From contig JASVEC010000030.1 of the NCBI GenBank assembly GCA_030770535.1, forward strand, positions 248,001 to 312,000: a stretch of DNA of 64,000 nucleotides. Reading direction: 5' to 3'. The notes under the pieces were generated by a model, which saw only the letters and a program-made list of their open reading frames with translations, had not been told where the DNA came from and did no database searches. Position numbers and translations under genes: made by a program. Source of the DNA: Batkoa obscura (taxonomy: Eukaryota; Entomophthoromycota; Entomophthoromycetes; Entomophthorales; Batkoaceae). This document shows positions 1-11,699 of this stretch, one piece after another. The first letter of the stretch is position 1; each line of letters starts with the position of its first letter.

Positions 1-117
1 TGGAGGCTCATCTAGTTTATTTATTGTCTGCTTGACCGGTATTAACTTTCCAGGCAATATTTTTTGCAACTCAATACTATTTTTAGTAATGTTTTTATTC
101 TTGTACTTCCTACCCAT
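1..117 (-). CDS. 5' end of an unrecognised gene, cut by window edge
   Basis: An ATG on the minus strand at position 117 opens a frame of 39 codons that reaches base 1 without a stop. The predicted N-terminus is basic and starts MGRKYKNKN, then a segment around PGKLIPVKQ. Nothing in these residues identifies a family. It could be a true first exon running left of the window or a chance frame, since stops are frequent in this AT-rich DNA but 39 codons is short. Confidence 0.35.
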   Translation of the reverse strand, partial: MGRKYKNKNITKNSIELQKILPGKLIPVKQTINKLDEPP

Positions 118-2771
118 TTAGACGTATTCCCTCTGAAATTCGCACCTAAAGGATATCTGGTTAGATAAATATGCACTATAGTCATGGTTTTCTCAAATTA
201 AGATTATAATAATGTTAAATTAAACCTAATCCGAAAATCATATGATTGTATTTACAAGGATTATAGTATACTGTATATAACAAAACAAAATGTTACTTTT
301 ATTTTTTTAGTATATACAATAATCCAGTAAAACTCTAGATTATGCTTACTTAATCTCTTACTAGAATCCTGCCTCTTTGGAAGCAGCTAATTATTTTTAT
401 ATAAATATGAAGTGTCCTGTAATATATGAATTATCTTGCATATATTGAAACTTACGTTTAATTTTCGTTTTTTTCAAATAATTTAACAAACAAGGGAACA
501 ATGGGAAGTTAAATATAGTTTAATATTGTTTCTTTTCTTGTTTCAATTGATTTTGATTCAATTTTTTGATTGGCCCCAAAACAGTAAACTCTGTCCTTCT
601 TAAGCCAAAAAACTAAGCATTAAAGGTTTTACATAATCAGAACATTTTTAAATACTATATTTATGATTTTAATATATATATTATAGCATTGTCTATACCT
701 AAAGATTCTATATAGGTAATTTCAGAATTTCAGTTAAAATTAAAAATGAATTTTTTTTGTTCATTTCTTGTGTAACATAAAAATTTAAAAAATTATTAAG
801 CAAAACTAGACAAAAAACACTTTAATAGTAATTTCAAAATTAAGCAAAAAAGCAATTTTTTTGCAGCATTCTGCTCCTCGTTTGCAATTTTTGCTAAAAG
901 TCTAAATTAGACAAAAATTGAACCGAATTTTAAACTAACTCATAATTTTGGTTTATTTTTTGATTATGTTTTCACCCCTTAATTTCTTCTGTGATTAAGT
1001 CTTTATTACTCTTTTGAAACTTGATTTTTAACCCAGTCTGAACTATTTTATTACAAAGAACTTTAATCTATATCTTAATACAACCACTGTTGTTGGCCAT
1101 TTCGCCCTTGTTTTTTTAATTATAAATAACTATCAATAACAAATTTAGAAATTAATATTTTAATTACCTTTGATGAAATATTATAAATAAGGCACTTTAT
1201 TTTATTGAAAAACTTATGAGTTATGTGAGTGATAGCTTAAGTAAAAGAATAAAGGATACTGTTAAACTATAATGCTTAAACAACAGCCATTGATTTCTAT
1301 AAATAAAAGAGAAGCTCTATATTTCATAAGTATGTAATAAAAGCGAAAATGCCACCACAAGTAATATTGAATAATGATCCGATTGCTATTTGGATTTACT
1401 TTTATATCAATTTTAGAATTAAATACATAATACCAAATGTTACTTTAATATATTAATGCTATATATTAGCCATTGTTTAGTATTGGTTTGCCTTCTTAAA
1501 CATAAAATATTAAGTCAAAAGGATACTTTATTTTTAAATATCAAACATCAACCAACACTCGATCTTCATTTTAGCTCTAGACTATCACAATTAGCTTATG
1601 TTACTTTTTATAAATATTAAAGTCTTATAAAAGTTTAAGATTGTATAACTAAAAAACATGGAAAAAGATATAAAAGTGATGGGACGAGAAAAAAGACTAT
1701 AATAAGGAATTTAACCATCATTTAGATTAGTTTTATTTGACATTCAATCTTTTATCGCCCCTTCGACAGTCAAAATAATTATAACATCAATAATATACTG
1801 AATGATATGTTTACATACTTTGATGATTAAATATTGGATTAATATAGGTCAATATATATGCCAATTTATTGCATACTTGCCACATCTACTTGACTCGAAT
1901 ATTTGTATTTTAAACTAGGTCCTTCTTTGATCTAAAATGCTTTAGCCAAATAGCTACACCCATCACAAAAACCATTATTATAATCGCAATAACGTTCACA
2001 CGCTTATCCACTTTATTTATTTATTTATTTGTTTATTACTTATATAGGTAATTCGAGAATTTATCTTATGGCAATCACATTATTTATGATATTATCAATA
2101 AATTTTAATTTTATACCTTACCTTTATTATATTTTGATCCTAATAGCTAAGGTTTTGAAGGATAAGCTTCTAAATAAAATAAAAAGAAGTAAATGAATGA
2201 TATCATTTCAAATGAAACCAAAAAAGTTTCCAGCTTTACTGTATTTAAATAACATTAGAATGTAGTTAGAGCTAGGGATGTCAATTAAAATTCGGGATGT
2301 CTTTTTTGGCCAAATGGCTTGTTCATTTTTAGGTAGCTTAAAATTTGCAAAATAATCAAATAAATAAAACTGCTGCTATTCTTTGGTGACCTATTAATAC
2401 AGTAGTTTATTAAGAGAACAATTAGATTAAAATTTGGCAAAAATATATTGAACAGGCTTTAAAATTATCAGTTATACCAATATAGAAGGGTATTTTCTAA
2501 ATAAGTAAATTTTTTGGGCTAAAATTGATTTGAAAGTCATTGATTATAACAGCAAATATTTTTATCTAAAAATAAGTCAATTTTTCTATAAACAAATTAA
2601 GCTATAAAACTCTATAGCTTTACCAGAACAGATCTACTTAAAAGGTTAAACTACTTTAGAAAATACTTTATAATTTAGTTACTAAAGCTACTACTAAAAA
2701 AGTTTCAAAAAAATTGTAATAGCTGTGTCAAAATAAAAAAGGCATCTTTCATTTGTTACCATAAAATAACA
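118..2771. other. gene-free AT-rich stretch
   Basis: No open frame of coding character is visible on either strand. The stretch is dominated by A/T runs and short taaataaat-type simple repeats (for example near 2015-2035). No tRNA, LTR or transposon end was recognised. Confidence 0.6.
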
Positions 2772-2872
2772 CTGGGGATGTATTTTTGTGTTTAGGAATT
2801 TTACTAACAAATTTTCCACTCAAATAGCGCTTAAAAAATCGAAAAGTAATCAAGTCAAAAAAACATTCCCAC
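2772..2872 (+). repeat. MITE copy 1 (short inverted-repeat element)
   Basis: Member of the ~105-base family that begins GGGGATGTATTTTTGTGTTT, has a central AATAGCGCTTA and ends CATCCCC. This copy has a weakly conserved right end (ACATTCCCACC), so it is one of the older ones. Orientation '+' is defined here as central AGCGCTTAAAAAATGG reading forward. Confidence 0.85.
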
Positions 2873-3374
2873 CAAAGGATTTTTTTATTACTCTTAAAAG
2901 CTTAAAAAGAAAAAAGTATTAAAAAAATAAAAAAATTCTTATTAACAGTGGAATGTATGAATGACTTTTGCGCGGTATCAAGCTTATAGTTAAAATAATA
3001 ATCATTACTTTGTTAAAAACAGATCATAAATAAATTGACTGAAAATTGTATATAAATATAAGCATGATAAAAAATCTTTAAAATGATTATTTAAACTACA
3101 TTGCATATTCAAATTAATGGGCTTTGTGGGAGTATTTAAAGCGTGTTTAATTGTCAAATAAAGTCAAAAAAGTAGTAATATTAAGATTAAACTTAAACTG
3201 TTTGAAATCAAAATAATAAGAAATAATTTATTGTAAAATAATTCCTATAAACAATACAAGAAGCCATGTTCTAAATTTCAAGACTTTTTAAAAATAGTCA
3301 CATTGCTTGTTGAATAGTATTTAATTTATTAAATGTTGACTATAAATGCTATTCTGTTGTCTTTTCAAAATAAT

Positions 3375-3478
3375 ATATGGGGATGTATTTTTGATTTCAT
3401 TATTTTCTCCATCTTTTGAGCGCTATTTGAGTGGAAAGATTGTTAGTAAAACTCTTAAACAAAAAATACACCCCATAT
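3375..3478 (-). repeat. MITE copy 2
   Basis: Reverse-oriented copy with both ends preserved: ATATGGGGATGT on the left and ACACCCCATAT on the right, with the central GAGCGCTATTTGAGTGG. The ATAT on both flanks fits a four-base target duplication. Confidence 0.9.
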
Positions 3479-4362
3479 TATTAGGTTTTCAAAATACTAT
3501 CTCACCATCAAATATTTAATCGAATTCTTTGATAATCAATAAATATATAACTTTATTTAATACTGATTGATAATTTACGTAAATTGTTTGATAATATAAG
3601 TGTTACAAATTATCAACATTACTAAATCAAAGAATACTAAAGTAACTATTTGAAAATACGATAAAAAGTTGATATTATTATTTTCACCAATGTCGTTACT
3701 CTATGAATTAATTTGTGAAAATATACAAATTTACTCATGATTTAATTAATAGAATTCAAGTTAAAATCGCCATTAAAGCTTTTGATAATAGTAATTCTCC
3801 TTAAAATTAGGCTTAAATAAATAAAATAAAACTATAAATGCGTTATTAACAACTGCCAAACTATATAACAAATTAAACTAGAATAGACATGAATATATGT
3901 ATTGTAGATACCCTGTATAAATGATATTGAATAACTTTTGTTTTGTAAACTATTTATATCTAAAATCATTTTTGACTTTTTATATAGAAAAACTAATGCT
4001 ATGAGCTTAACTTCAAAATTAACACCACAAAGATAAGATATTAATAAACATGCTGCATCACTTAAATTTAAATAAAGATGTAATAGCCTATCCATTTTGA
4101 ATTAGCAGTTGAGCAGAAAGGTAATTCAAAAATCTAATTAACTGAAAAAAGGTAAAAAAAAATAAGTGAAAGCACGTTTAAAAAAGAACTTGGATAACTG
4201 AAAGGATTAATATAAAATTAATAAAAAGCCAAAAATGTAAGGTAACGTAAAAACAGTTAAAATGAAAAGCAAGGAAAATAAAACTGACATTGGATAGCAA
4301 TAGATAAATAAACATATTTAAGAAATAAAAGACTTTTTTTTATATTATTTTTTAAAAACATA
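3479..4362. other. intergenic, upstream of the subtilase gene
   Basis: No supported gene. A minus-strand frame of 87 codons (4095 down to 3832) is hydrophobic and unrecognised, so it is treated as chance. The last 40 bases before the subtilase start are a T-rich tract containing TATATTATTTT, a plausible core promoter. Confidence 0.5.
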
Positions 4363-5826
4363 ATGATAAAATTTTTTATACCCTTATTACTTTTACTTAA
4401 ATATACCTTTGGGAAAGCTGACATAGCTGATTCTGTGTTAGCTGATTTAGATAGTAAAGAATGGGTAGAATATTTAGTACAATTGGAGCCACATCCAGAA
4501 ATTAAGAAGGATGCTAGCAGTAACGTAGAAATAAATCAATTACAACAACATGCTCAAAAGTCCCAAACTGAGTTGATGCAAAAACTTCAAGCTGCTCAAG
4601 AAAGTGGAGAAGTAAAGTACTATAAATCCTATTATATTACCAACACTATCGCTGTAAGCAGTAAAAAGGATATGATTAATGAAATTGAGCAATTAGATAA
4701 TGTGGAGGAAATTTCTAGTAATAGAAAATTTTTAGTGAAAGGAAGCAATAGTAATGTCAATAATGAAGCTATCGTATTAAATGAAGTAAATTGGACTGGA
4801 GATACATCCCATTGGAGTATAGATTATATCAATGCTTCAAATATAAGTAACAGTGCTAGAAGAAATGCTGCTGAATTGAGATATGCCAATGCTGATACTG
4901 GGGTACAGTACGACCATCCTGCCTTAGTGAGCAACTATTTAGGTGCTTTGCCGGATGGAACATTCGATCATAATTATTTTTGGTGGGACGCAAATAAGAA
5001 AGCCAATAGTAGTCGCCCTAATTCAAAATGTGGAATTAATTCTCCTGTTCCTTGTGGAGATGACGATCATGGCACTCATACTATGTCAACAGTCGTAGGC
5101 TCACTTAATTTAGGTATTTCTCCTACCACCAAATGGATGGCTTGTAAGAATATGGATAATAACTTTGGCTCCCCTGAATCTTATTTAGGATGTTTGCAAT
5201 TCTTCCTAGCTCCTACTAAATTAGATGGTACCGATCCAAAACCTGAATTACGTCCCCATGTGATTGGTAATTCTTATACCTGCCCACCATCGGAAGGCTG
5301 CTCTTCTACCACTTTCCAATATGCTTTAAAAGCTCTTAAAATGGCGGGTATTCTCATGTCCGTATCAGCAGGAAATTCAGGGGCTGATGGTTGTGGTTCT
5401 ATTCAATACCCCCCAGCGATTGACCCAAACTCGTTTACTGTAGGAGCTCTAAATTATAACAGTGATGGTCGAGCTTATTTTTCCTCAATGGGACCAGTAC
5501 CTTCAAGGATAAATTTATCTGGCCTAGATATTATGGCACCAGGAGTTAATATCACAGGTGCAGCCTTAGGTTCTTCTTATAAATCATTGGCAGGTACATC
5601 TATGGCTTCGCCACATGTTTCTGGAGCAGCATTGTTAATAATGGCAGCCTGTCCTCATTTAGAAAGAAAAGTTGACGAGGTCGAAATTCTTATACGAAAA
5701 ACTGCCACCCCGCTTTATTCTAAATTGGGTTGTGGCGGTGATATAGGTACAACTTATCCTAACAATGAATTTGGATATGGAAAAATTAACGTTGGCAAAG
5801 CTATCGAAATGTGCCAATCTAGTTAG
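4363..5826 (+). CDS. secreted subtilisin-like serine protease, bacillopeptidase F-like (family S8)
   Basis: A single-exon gene for 487 residues. Residues 1-17 form a signal peptide (basic start, leucine-rich core, likely cut after Gly17). Residues ~35-125 look like an I9 propeptide that folds and inhibits the enzyme before secretion. The S8 catalytic domain follows: Asp178 in ANADTGV, His236 in DDHGTHT, oxyanion Asn338 in SVSAGNSG and Ser413 in AGTSMASPHVSGAA, so the triad is complete. The DHNYFWWDA region and the CGDDDHGTH context are typical of the bacillopeptidase F-like branch rather than proteinase K. Eight or more cysteines in the mature part suggest disulfides. It should act as an extracellular endopeptidase. 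No introns, unlike most neighbours. The start is the first ATG in frame and gives the signal peptide directly. Confidence 0.93.
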   Translation: MIKFFIPLLLLLKYTFGKADIADSVLADLDSKEWVEYLVQLEPHPEIKKDASSNVEINQLQQHAQKSQTELMQKLQAAQESGEVKYYKSYYITNTIAVSSKKDMINEIEQLDNVEEISSNRKFLVKGSNSNVNNEAIVLNEVNWTGDTSHWSIDYINASNISNSARRNAAELRYANADTGVQYDHPALVSNYLGALPDGTFDHNYFWWDANKKANSSRPNSKCGINSPVPCGDDDHGTHTMSTVVGSLNLGISPTTKWMACKNMDNNFGSPESYLGCLQFFLAPTKLDGTDPKPELRPHVIGNSYTCPPSEGCSSTTFQYALKALKMAGILMSVSAGNSGADGCGSIQYPPAIDPNSFTVGALNYNSDGRAYFSSMGPVPSRINLSGLDIMAPGVNITGAALGSSYKSLAGTSMASPHVSGAALLIMAACPHLERKVDEVEILIRKTATPLYSKLGCGGDIGTTYPNNEFGYGKINVGKAIEMCQSS

Positions 5827-6466
5827 CCTATAACCTCTTATCTTTGATTTTAAAAGCATCTATTTGATTTAATCGTTGTTTATATTAACATTTTAATAAA
5901 CTAATTTTAAATTTAAATTTAATTTTTAATTTTATCTTTGTTATTAGATGCTTAGCTAGAATACAGTTTTGTACTAGCTAATATCATATTCTATAGTTAT
6001 ATATCTTTTAATTTCAATTCTATAAGTTATTAGAGTTTTGATTTTAAAATTAAAGCGTTTATATTACTTGATACATTTAAGGTATAGATATTTTCGTTTT
6101 TTAAAAATAAGTCCAAAATTATAAAAAGTGATAAGAAAATAATAGTAGACATCTGATAGTTTAATAAAAGTACTAATATGAAAGTAGATAGTATATTAAG
6201 AAATAATAATAATAAAAAGTAATAAATAATGACAAACATGTTTACATAGAGAACATAAGCAGTAGTGTATCCTAAAATTGACAAGAATTAATGTTTTTTA
6301 GTTATAAAAATAATCATAGCTTTAAAATCTTACCAATAAAAATAAGTAATGACCATATGACTAAACAAAATGAATTTGATTGACGTGTTGTGTTGCATTT
6401 AGTTAAAAATTGAAGCATATAAAGAGAACAACAAATAAATAAATACTTTTTTTATTAATAACAAAT
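5827..6466. other. intergenic between subtilase and SDR
   Basis: No supported gene. An 84-codon minus-strand frame (6284-6030) is very hydrophobic and low in complexity, with no homologue that I recognise. It is left out as a probable chance frame. Confidence 0.5.
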
Positions 6467-7612
6467 ATGGTCAATCGTTTACAAGATAAAGTCGCAATCA
6501 TCACTGGTGCTGCTAGGTAAATAAATAAATAAATAAATAATTTTCAATAAATAATGAATAACCAAATTTTATTCAACAAATAGTGGTATAGGTTTAGAAA
6601 GCAGTATCTTATTTTTACAAGAAGGAGCCAAAGTAGTGCTAGCTGATATTAATATTAAAGCAATAGAAGAGAAATTAGATGTTATAAAGAAGAACGTTGA
6701 CTTCAATATTGAAGACAAAATTTTAATAGCTCAAGTGGATATCTCAAAAGAGGCTCAAGTAAAAGAGTTAGTAGAAAAATGTGTTGAAAAGTTTGGTAAG
6801 TTAATTTAGATTACACTAGCAACTTGATTTTTATATAAAGGTAAACTTAATATTATCTTCAATAATGCTGGTATTATGCATCCAAAAGACGATAATGCTA
6901 TTACTACTCCTGAAGATATTTGGTAATTATTATTGATAGCTATTTTTATTCTATATTAATATATTTTAAAATAGGGATTTGACTATGAATATTAACTTAA
7001 AAGGAGTATGGTTCGGATGCAAGCATGCAATTGAACAAATGCTTAAGAATGGAGGTGGTTCAATTATAAATACAGCTAGTTTTGTTGCTGTTATGGGCGC
7101 TGCTACTCCACAATTAGCTTGTAATATACGTTTTAAATTAAACTTTAATTTACTAATTTTTATTAGATACTGCTTCTAAAGGTGCTGTTTTAGCAATGAG
7201 GTAAATTTTTTATTTAATACTTCTATTCAGTATTTAATGTATTTTAGTCGTGAATTAGCAATGGTACATGCTAGAGATAACATTCGAGTCAACTCCCTTT
7301 GCCCAGGTCCATTGAAGACGCCTCTTTTAATGGAATTTTTGGACACTGCAGAAAAGAAAGAAAGACGTATGGTTCATTTACCAATGGGTAGATTCGGTAA
7401 TTTGATCTTGGATGTTTTAATCATTTTATTAAAAGTGTTTTATAGGTGAGGCTATTGAACAAGCTTATGCTGCCTTATTTTTGGCTTCAGATGAATCTTC
7501 TTATATTACTGGTACTGACTTCTTAGTTGATGGTGGATTATCAAATGCGTATGTTACTCCTCAAGGCGACACTAAATCTGTGCCCCCGGTAAACTTTCAA
7601 AATCGTCTCTAA
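6467..7612 (+). CDS. classical short-chain dehydrogenase/reductase (SDR)
   Basis: Seven exons (6467-6516, 6584-6795, 6841-6922, 6975-7120, 7167-7200, 7248-7396, 7446-7612) joined at GT...AG give 279 residues in frame. The Rossmann cofactor motif TGAASGIG is restored only by removing intron 1. NNAG is near residues 95-98, the catalytic YTASK has Tyr164 and Lys168, and CPGPLKTPL follows, as in classical SDRs. The late DFLVDGGLS matches the family C-terminus. It should be a soluble NAD(P)-dependent oxidoreductase, substrate not predictable. Intron 1 contains an (aaat)n simple repeat. It converges on the metallo-hydrolase gene with only 57 bases between stop codons. Confidence 0.92.
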
Positions 7613-7669
7613 GTAAAATAAAAATAAAACATGATTTCATATAAACTATTTATTACACATTCTATATCA

Positions 7670-8788
7670 TTAATCTATATTTAATATTAATCCATCAAAG
7701 GCAGGATATAGATTAAATAAATTTTCTAAACTTATTTGACTAAATCTTTTCTCTAACTCATAGTGATCTAACTGATGCGCCATGCCAACAGTATAACACG
7801 ATTTTGGCTGGATCAATTCACATTCCTTTAACATTTGTTCCATACCAAAATGAGATGCATATGGCTCTTCTATAAACAACAGTTTTAATACAATACTATG
7901 TTATATAAAAATAATCTATTACCTTTTAATAAATCTAAAATCAAAATATTACAATTCAGCATATATTCTCTCGATTGATCGGATATTTTATTTGTATCAG
8001 AAACAAAACAAATATCATCAATCTTATACGCAAAGCACATATATGGTGTTATTTTATCTGAATAAAGGCCATGTTCGACTAAACCAGGGCTTATTTTAAT
8101 ATACAAAAAGATATAAGCATATGAAACTACCTGGCAAAGGAGTAATATCTACACCAAAAACCGAAAACGGTTCATATTCATTAATAATGTTAAAGTCTAA
8201 TTTAGCTACCGCACCGCCACCTTAAAATCTTAGTTCATATATTTCATGAAAAAAGTTCAATTTTACCCGTTGCCTTGCTAGTATCAACTAGATAAGGGAA
8301 AGTTGACCTAGCTACATTCATAGTTTCTTGATTCAGATAAACAGGTATAGTTTTTGATTCCATCACATCACACCATGGTCTTAAATCGTCTAAACCAAAC
8401 ATGGCGTCCGCATGGCCGTGAGTTATAATAACAGCATCAATGTGCTTTATATTATTTTTAGTAAAGTGATTTAATGTCGAATCTAAATATGTCAATGATG
8501 TATATTTGAATTAAAAAAATCCTTTACTATAGAAAGTTTTCCCACAGTCTAATAAAATATTCCTAATCATAGTTAAGATAGTTCAATTTATCTAAATATA
8601 TATTACTTTTCTCTATTCTCTTCGTCTAACACTTGAATTAAAACAGATATATTTCCTCGTACATTTTTACTATCTCTATTCAATACATAATCATTACAAA
8701 CTTTACAATCTCTTTTATGGGTAATGCAATGGACATTAGGTAAACTTGAGCTTGGTCCTGTGCCCAAAAATATAACTCTCTTTATCAT
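7670..8788 (-). CDS. metallo-beta-lactamase-fold hydrolase, PhnP-like
   Basis: Six exons on the minus strand (8788-8607, 8562-8528, 8482-8267, 8220-8131, 8078-7923, 7869-7670) give 292 residues. The start shows FLGTGPSSSLP and a Cys trio (Cys21, Cys28, Cys31) common in this branch. NILLDCGKTFY leads to the metal motif THGHADAMFGLDDLR (His94, His96, Asp98), then TGGGAVAKLDF, PLPVEHG, FVSDTN, LDLLKEEPYASHFG and TVGMAHQLDH, which supply the remaining ligands. This order matches PhnP/phosphodiesterase-like MBL proteins found in fungi. It probably hydrolyses a phosphodiester or similar small substrate in the cytosol. The acceptor of intron 4 was chosen at GGTTTAG because only it restores PLPVEHG in frame. 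Its promoter lies in the 269 bases shared with the divergent SET gene. Confidence 0.88.
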
Positions 8789-9057
8789 TAACGTATGCTG
8801 TAAATAAAAGTGCTATTTTTTTATTTTGCTATTAAGTAAAACTCAGTGTTGAAATTAAAGTAAAATATAATGGATTAGCCCAAAAATTTCCATCGAGATC
8901 TAAATATAACTAAGAATGAAATAGAATGGATAAATTATCAATAGCCAATCAAAAATTTAACAATCAAAATTTTTGAATTTTAAAACTTGAAGCCACAAAA
9001 AAGTTTTGTCTACCATAATAATCAACTAAAAGTTTTATCGTTTCAAACAAGAGCAGA
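8789..9057. promoter_or_regulatory. shared divergent promoter region, MBL hydrolase / SET gene
   Basis: The two ATGs face away from each other across 269 bases, so both core promoters must lie here. It is AT-rich, without a clear TATA box or repeated operator that I can identify. Confidence 0.5.
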
Positions 9058-11213
9058 ATGAGCAGCCATAGAAGTGGAAGTGAAATGGAAAGTGGTAGCA
9101 GTTTTCAAAGTACCAATCCTGAAAAGAAAGGATGGATTCCTATGAAACAACCAAATAATAGTTATAAAAGTAGTCAGTTAGATGAACTCATGGAAGATGG
9201 TAAAAGTAGCTCAAGGACTATTAGTCGTTCAAATAAGTCTACAATGTCAAGTCGATCGTACAAAACAGAAAAGAGTAGCTTTTCAAATGTTTTGGTTAAT
9301 TTAGAATTAGTTAATTCGCTAGTTAATGAGTTACAGCAAGGTATTTTACTTGACTTAAGTGTTAGAAATATTTTATTTTATTTTATTAGTAACATTAGCA
9401 TCTACTAATTTTCAAGTAAAATGGGAAAATTTTATTAATATCAAAAGTATATTAAAAAAATTAGAAGAGGAACAGAAAGGTAATTAAACCTAAAATAATT
9501 ATATTATAAATAATAAATAATAAATAATAAATAATAAATAATAAATAATAAAAAACAATGAAATAGATAATTTATTCCAAGTAAAAGAAGAAATTGATAC
9601 GGACAGGTTTGAAGGAAAACTAATAAAACTTATAAAATTTATCGACCAGAGCCATGAACGAGAGTTAGAATCTGAAGAAAGAAAGCGTAGAATAAAAGAA
9701 GAGATGGGAATTGAACATAAATTTGATCAACTAAATTTAAATGGAGATTTTGTTTATCCTGAGCAGATAGATTTGTTTCATTTATCATCAGATTACTCAC
9801 TTAAAAAAGGACGAGGTATTAGGTTGAATTCAGATGTTATGGTAGCTTAATTTCTTTTATTAAAATATATTATATTTATGCATCATTTAACCAGAAAGGA
9901 AGTAAAATATTCCAAATACCAATCCATTGTATGATGACATCAATTGATGCATGCTTAGATAAAGACATGAGTAATTTAACTTACACTAAATAATAATAAT
10001 ACGAATAACAAGTGAATAGATTATTTAATGGAAGGGATATTCGATATAACACATTGTAATCCAAAATTGAGATTAACTTTTTATCTTTATCTGCAAAAAA
10101 TAAAAGGGATTTCCAGTAAATATCAAAGTTATATTGATACTTTGCCATATAAGCCCAATTCGCCTCTATTTTATTCAATTAAAGATATAGAGCCTTTTAA
10201 AAGTTCATATATAATAGGTAATATTATAATATTAATGGTATCTGATATGTTATAACATCATTCAAATAATAGGAGATGTAATGAATCAAACAATAGAATG
10301 TGCCCGATATTATTGTAATTTGTATCAACAATTGAAAAATAAAAATTACTTTGATATCAAAAAATTTACATTTAGTTCGTTCAAATGGTGTTATGCCATT
10401 GTATTAACGCGAAGTATTAACCTTCCGTTACCTACGCCTAAAATGAATAATTTTTTCCGACAATGTCAAGAAGTAGCTTTAATTCCAGTCGCTGATATAT
10501 TTAACTTTGATTTTGACGCTTCTGATCCCATCTTTAATCGAAATACAGCCTGTTTAGAGTTGATTGCAGATAATATCTTATACGAAGATCAAGAGGTATC
10601 GTTATAATATTAGTATAAAGGATACTTAATAAGTATTTTATTTTAGATATTTATTAAATATCCAGTGTTGGACAACCGTGAACTGTTTTTGAGGTATGGT
10701 ATTATCAATGAAAAGGGACTGCCATTTGATACAATTAGAATGGGTATTAATATATTAAAAAGCGATGATAATGATAGCACTCGACTAAAATTAAGCGAAG
10801 TATTAAATATACCACCTTATCATTATATAAAATTACAACGTAATCAATTGGTCAATAATAATAGTAAAGTAAAATTAATGATAGCGATTGCTAGTTATAA
10901 TAAGTTTAAGTTAAAAGAGATAGAAACACAAATAGTAAAGAGAGGAATATCAGGTAGAGAAATGATTAACAAGATAGAGAATGATGAACATATATGGGAT
11001 TTAATACGGCAATATTTTATCAATAATTTACAATTTCATTTAAATTACTCTATACCTTTTTCAAATTTAGAAAAATTAGTACAGTCTTTAGACCTTAATT
11101 CAGCTTCTTCGTTTCCTAAATTTTGGTTAATTAATCTTATCCTTTTTGAAATTAAATTTTTAAATCAATCTTTAGCTTGCTTTAATGATCAGATTTCTCC
11201 ACATCAATCATAA
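9058..11213 (+). CDS. SET-domain protein, SETD3/SETD6/LSMT-like class
   Basis: Seven exons (9058-9340, 9390-9479, 9567-9841, 9895-9970, 10020-10217, 10273-10595, 10647-11213) give 603 residues. The first ~200 residues are Ser-rich and then charged and helical, with no recognised domain. The split SET domain starts at SLKKGRGIRLNSDVM (the GRG turn), continues through FQIPIHCMMTS, an all-helical insert with LRLTFYLYLQ, then WCYAIVLTRS and LIPVADIFNFD, and closes with EIFIKYPVLDNRELFLRYG. The C-terminal ~170 helical residues fit the substrate-binding domain of Rubisco LSMT-like enzymes. It is likely a protein lysine or histidine methyltransferase. Odd: the usual Asn-His of the SAM-binding DMxNH motif reads Asn-Phe here. 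Intron 2 holds an (ataa)n microsatellite. Confidence 0.8.
9500..9551 (+). repeat. (ataa)n microsatellite in intron 2 of the SET gene
   Basis: About a dozen units of aataaat/aataata type run through most of this intron, between the GT at 9480 and the AG at 9566. Confidence 0.85.
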
Positions 11214-11431
11214 AAGCCTTCCTTCAATCTATCTCCCATCACTTCCTTGTATCCCCCTTTTCAATAGTTTATCTGTCATTTCGTTTTTCTATTTTGTATA
11301 TAATAAATAAGTCTCTTTTTAAAAGTTGAGTTTATGTTGTGTGTAATTTTTTAATTGTGTATACATGCAGAAGGTTTGATTATCTCAAATAAGGAAACAT
11401 CTTCGAAGCTTAGAGACAGATGATAAAGAGT

Positions 11432-11537
11432 ATATGGGGATGTATTTTTGTGTTTAAGAATTTTACTAACAATTTTTCCACTTAAATAGTGCTTAAAAAA
11501 TGGAAAAAATAATGAAGTCAAAAACATACACCTATAT
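11432..11537 (+). repeat. MITE copy 3
   Basis: Left end ATATGGGGATGTATTTTTGTG is intact, centre AATAGTGCTTAAAAAATGG, right end degraded to ACACCTATAT. Confidence 0.88.
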
Positions 11538-11699
11538 TGTAATTAGTTTGTTTATTTTCTTAAAAACATTAATTTGTATAAATCTAGGTGTTACATTGAT
11601 TAAAATTGTCAATGTTCTAAAACATTGCCTATATTTTCTTGTATTCTCAGCTCTAAAACGTTATCTTAGTATTGCAAAATTTTATATTTACTAAAACTA

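Noticed and set aside
2294-2330. CGGGATGTCTTTTTTGGCC resembling a MITE end
   Set aside because: No central AGCGCT block and no opposite end at ~105 bases; too short to call.
6030-6284. 84-codon hydrophobic minus-strand frame
   Set aside because: AT-rich, Leu/Ile/Phe only, no start context or homologue; chance frame likely.
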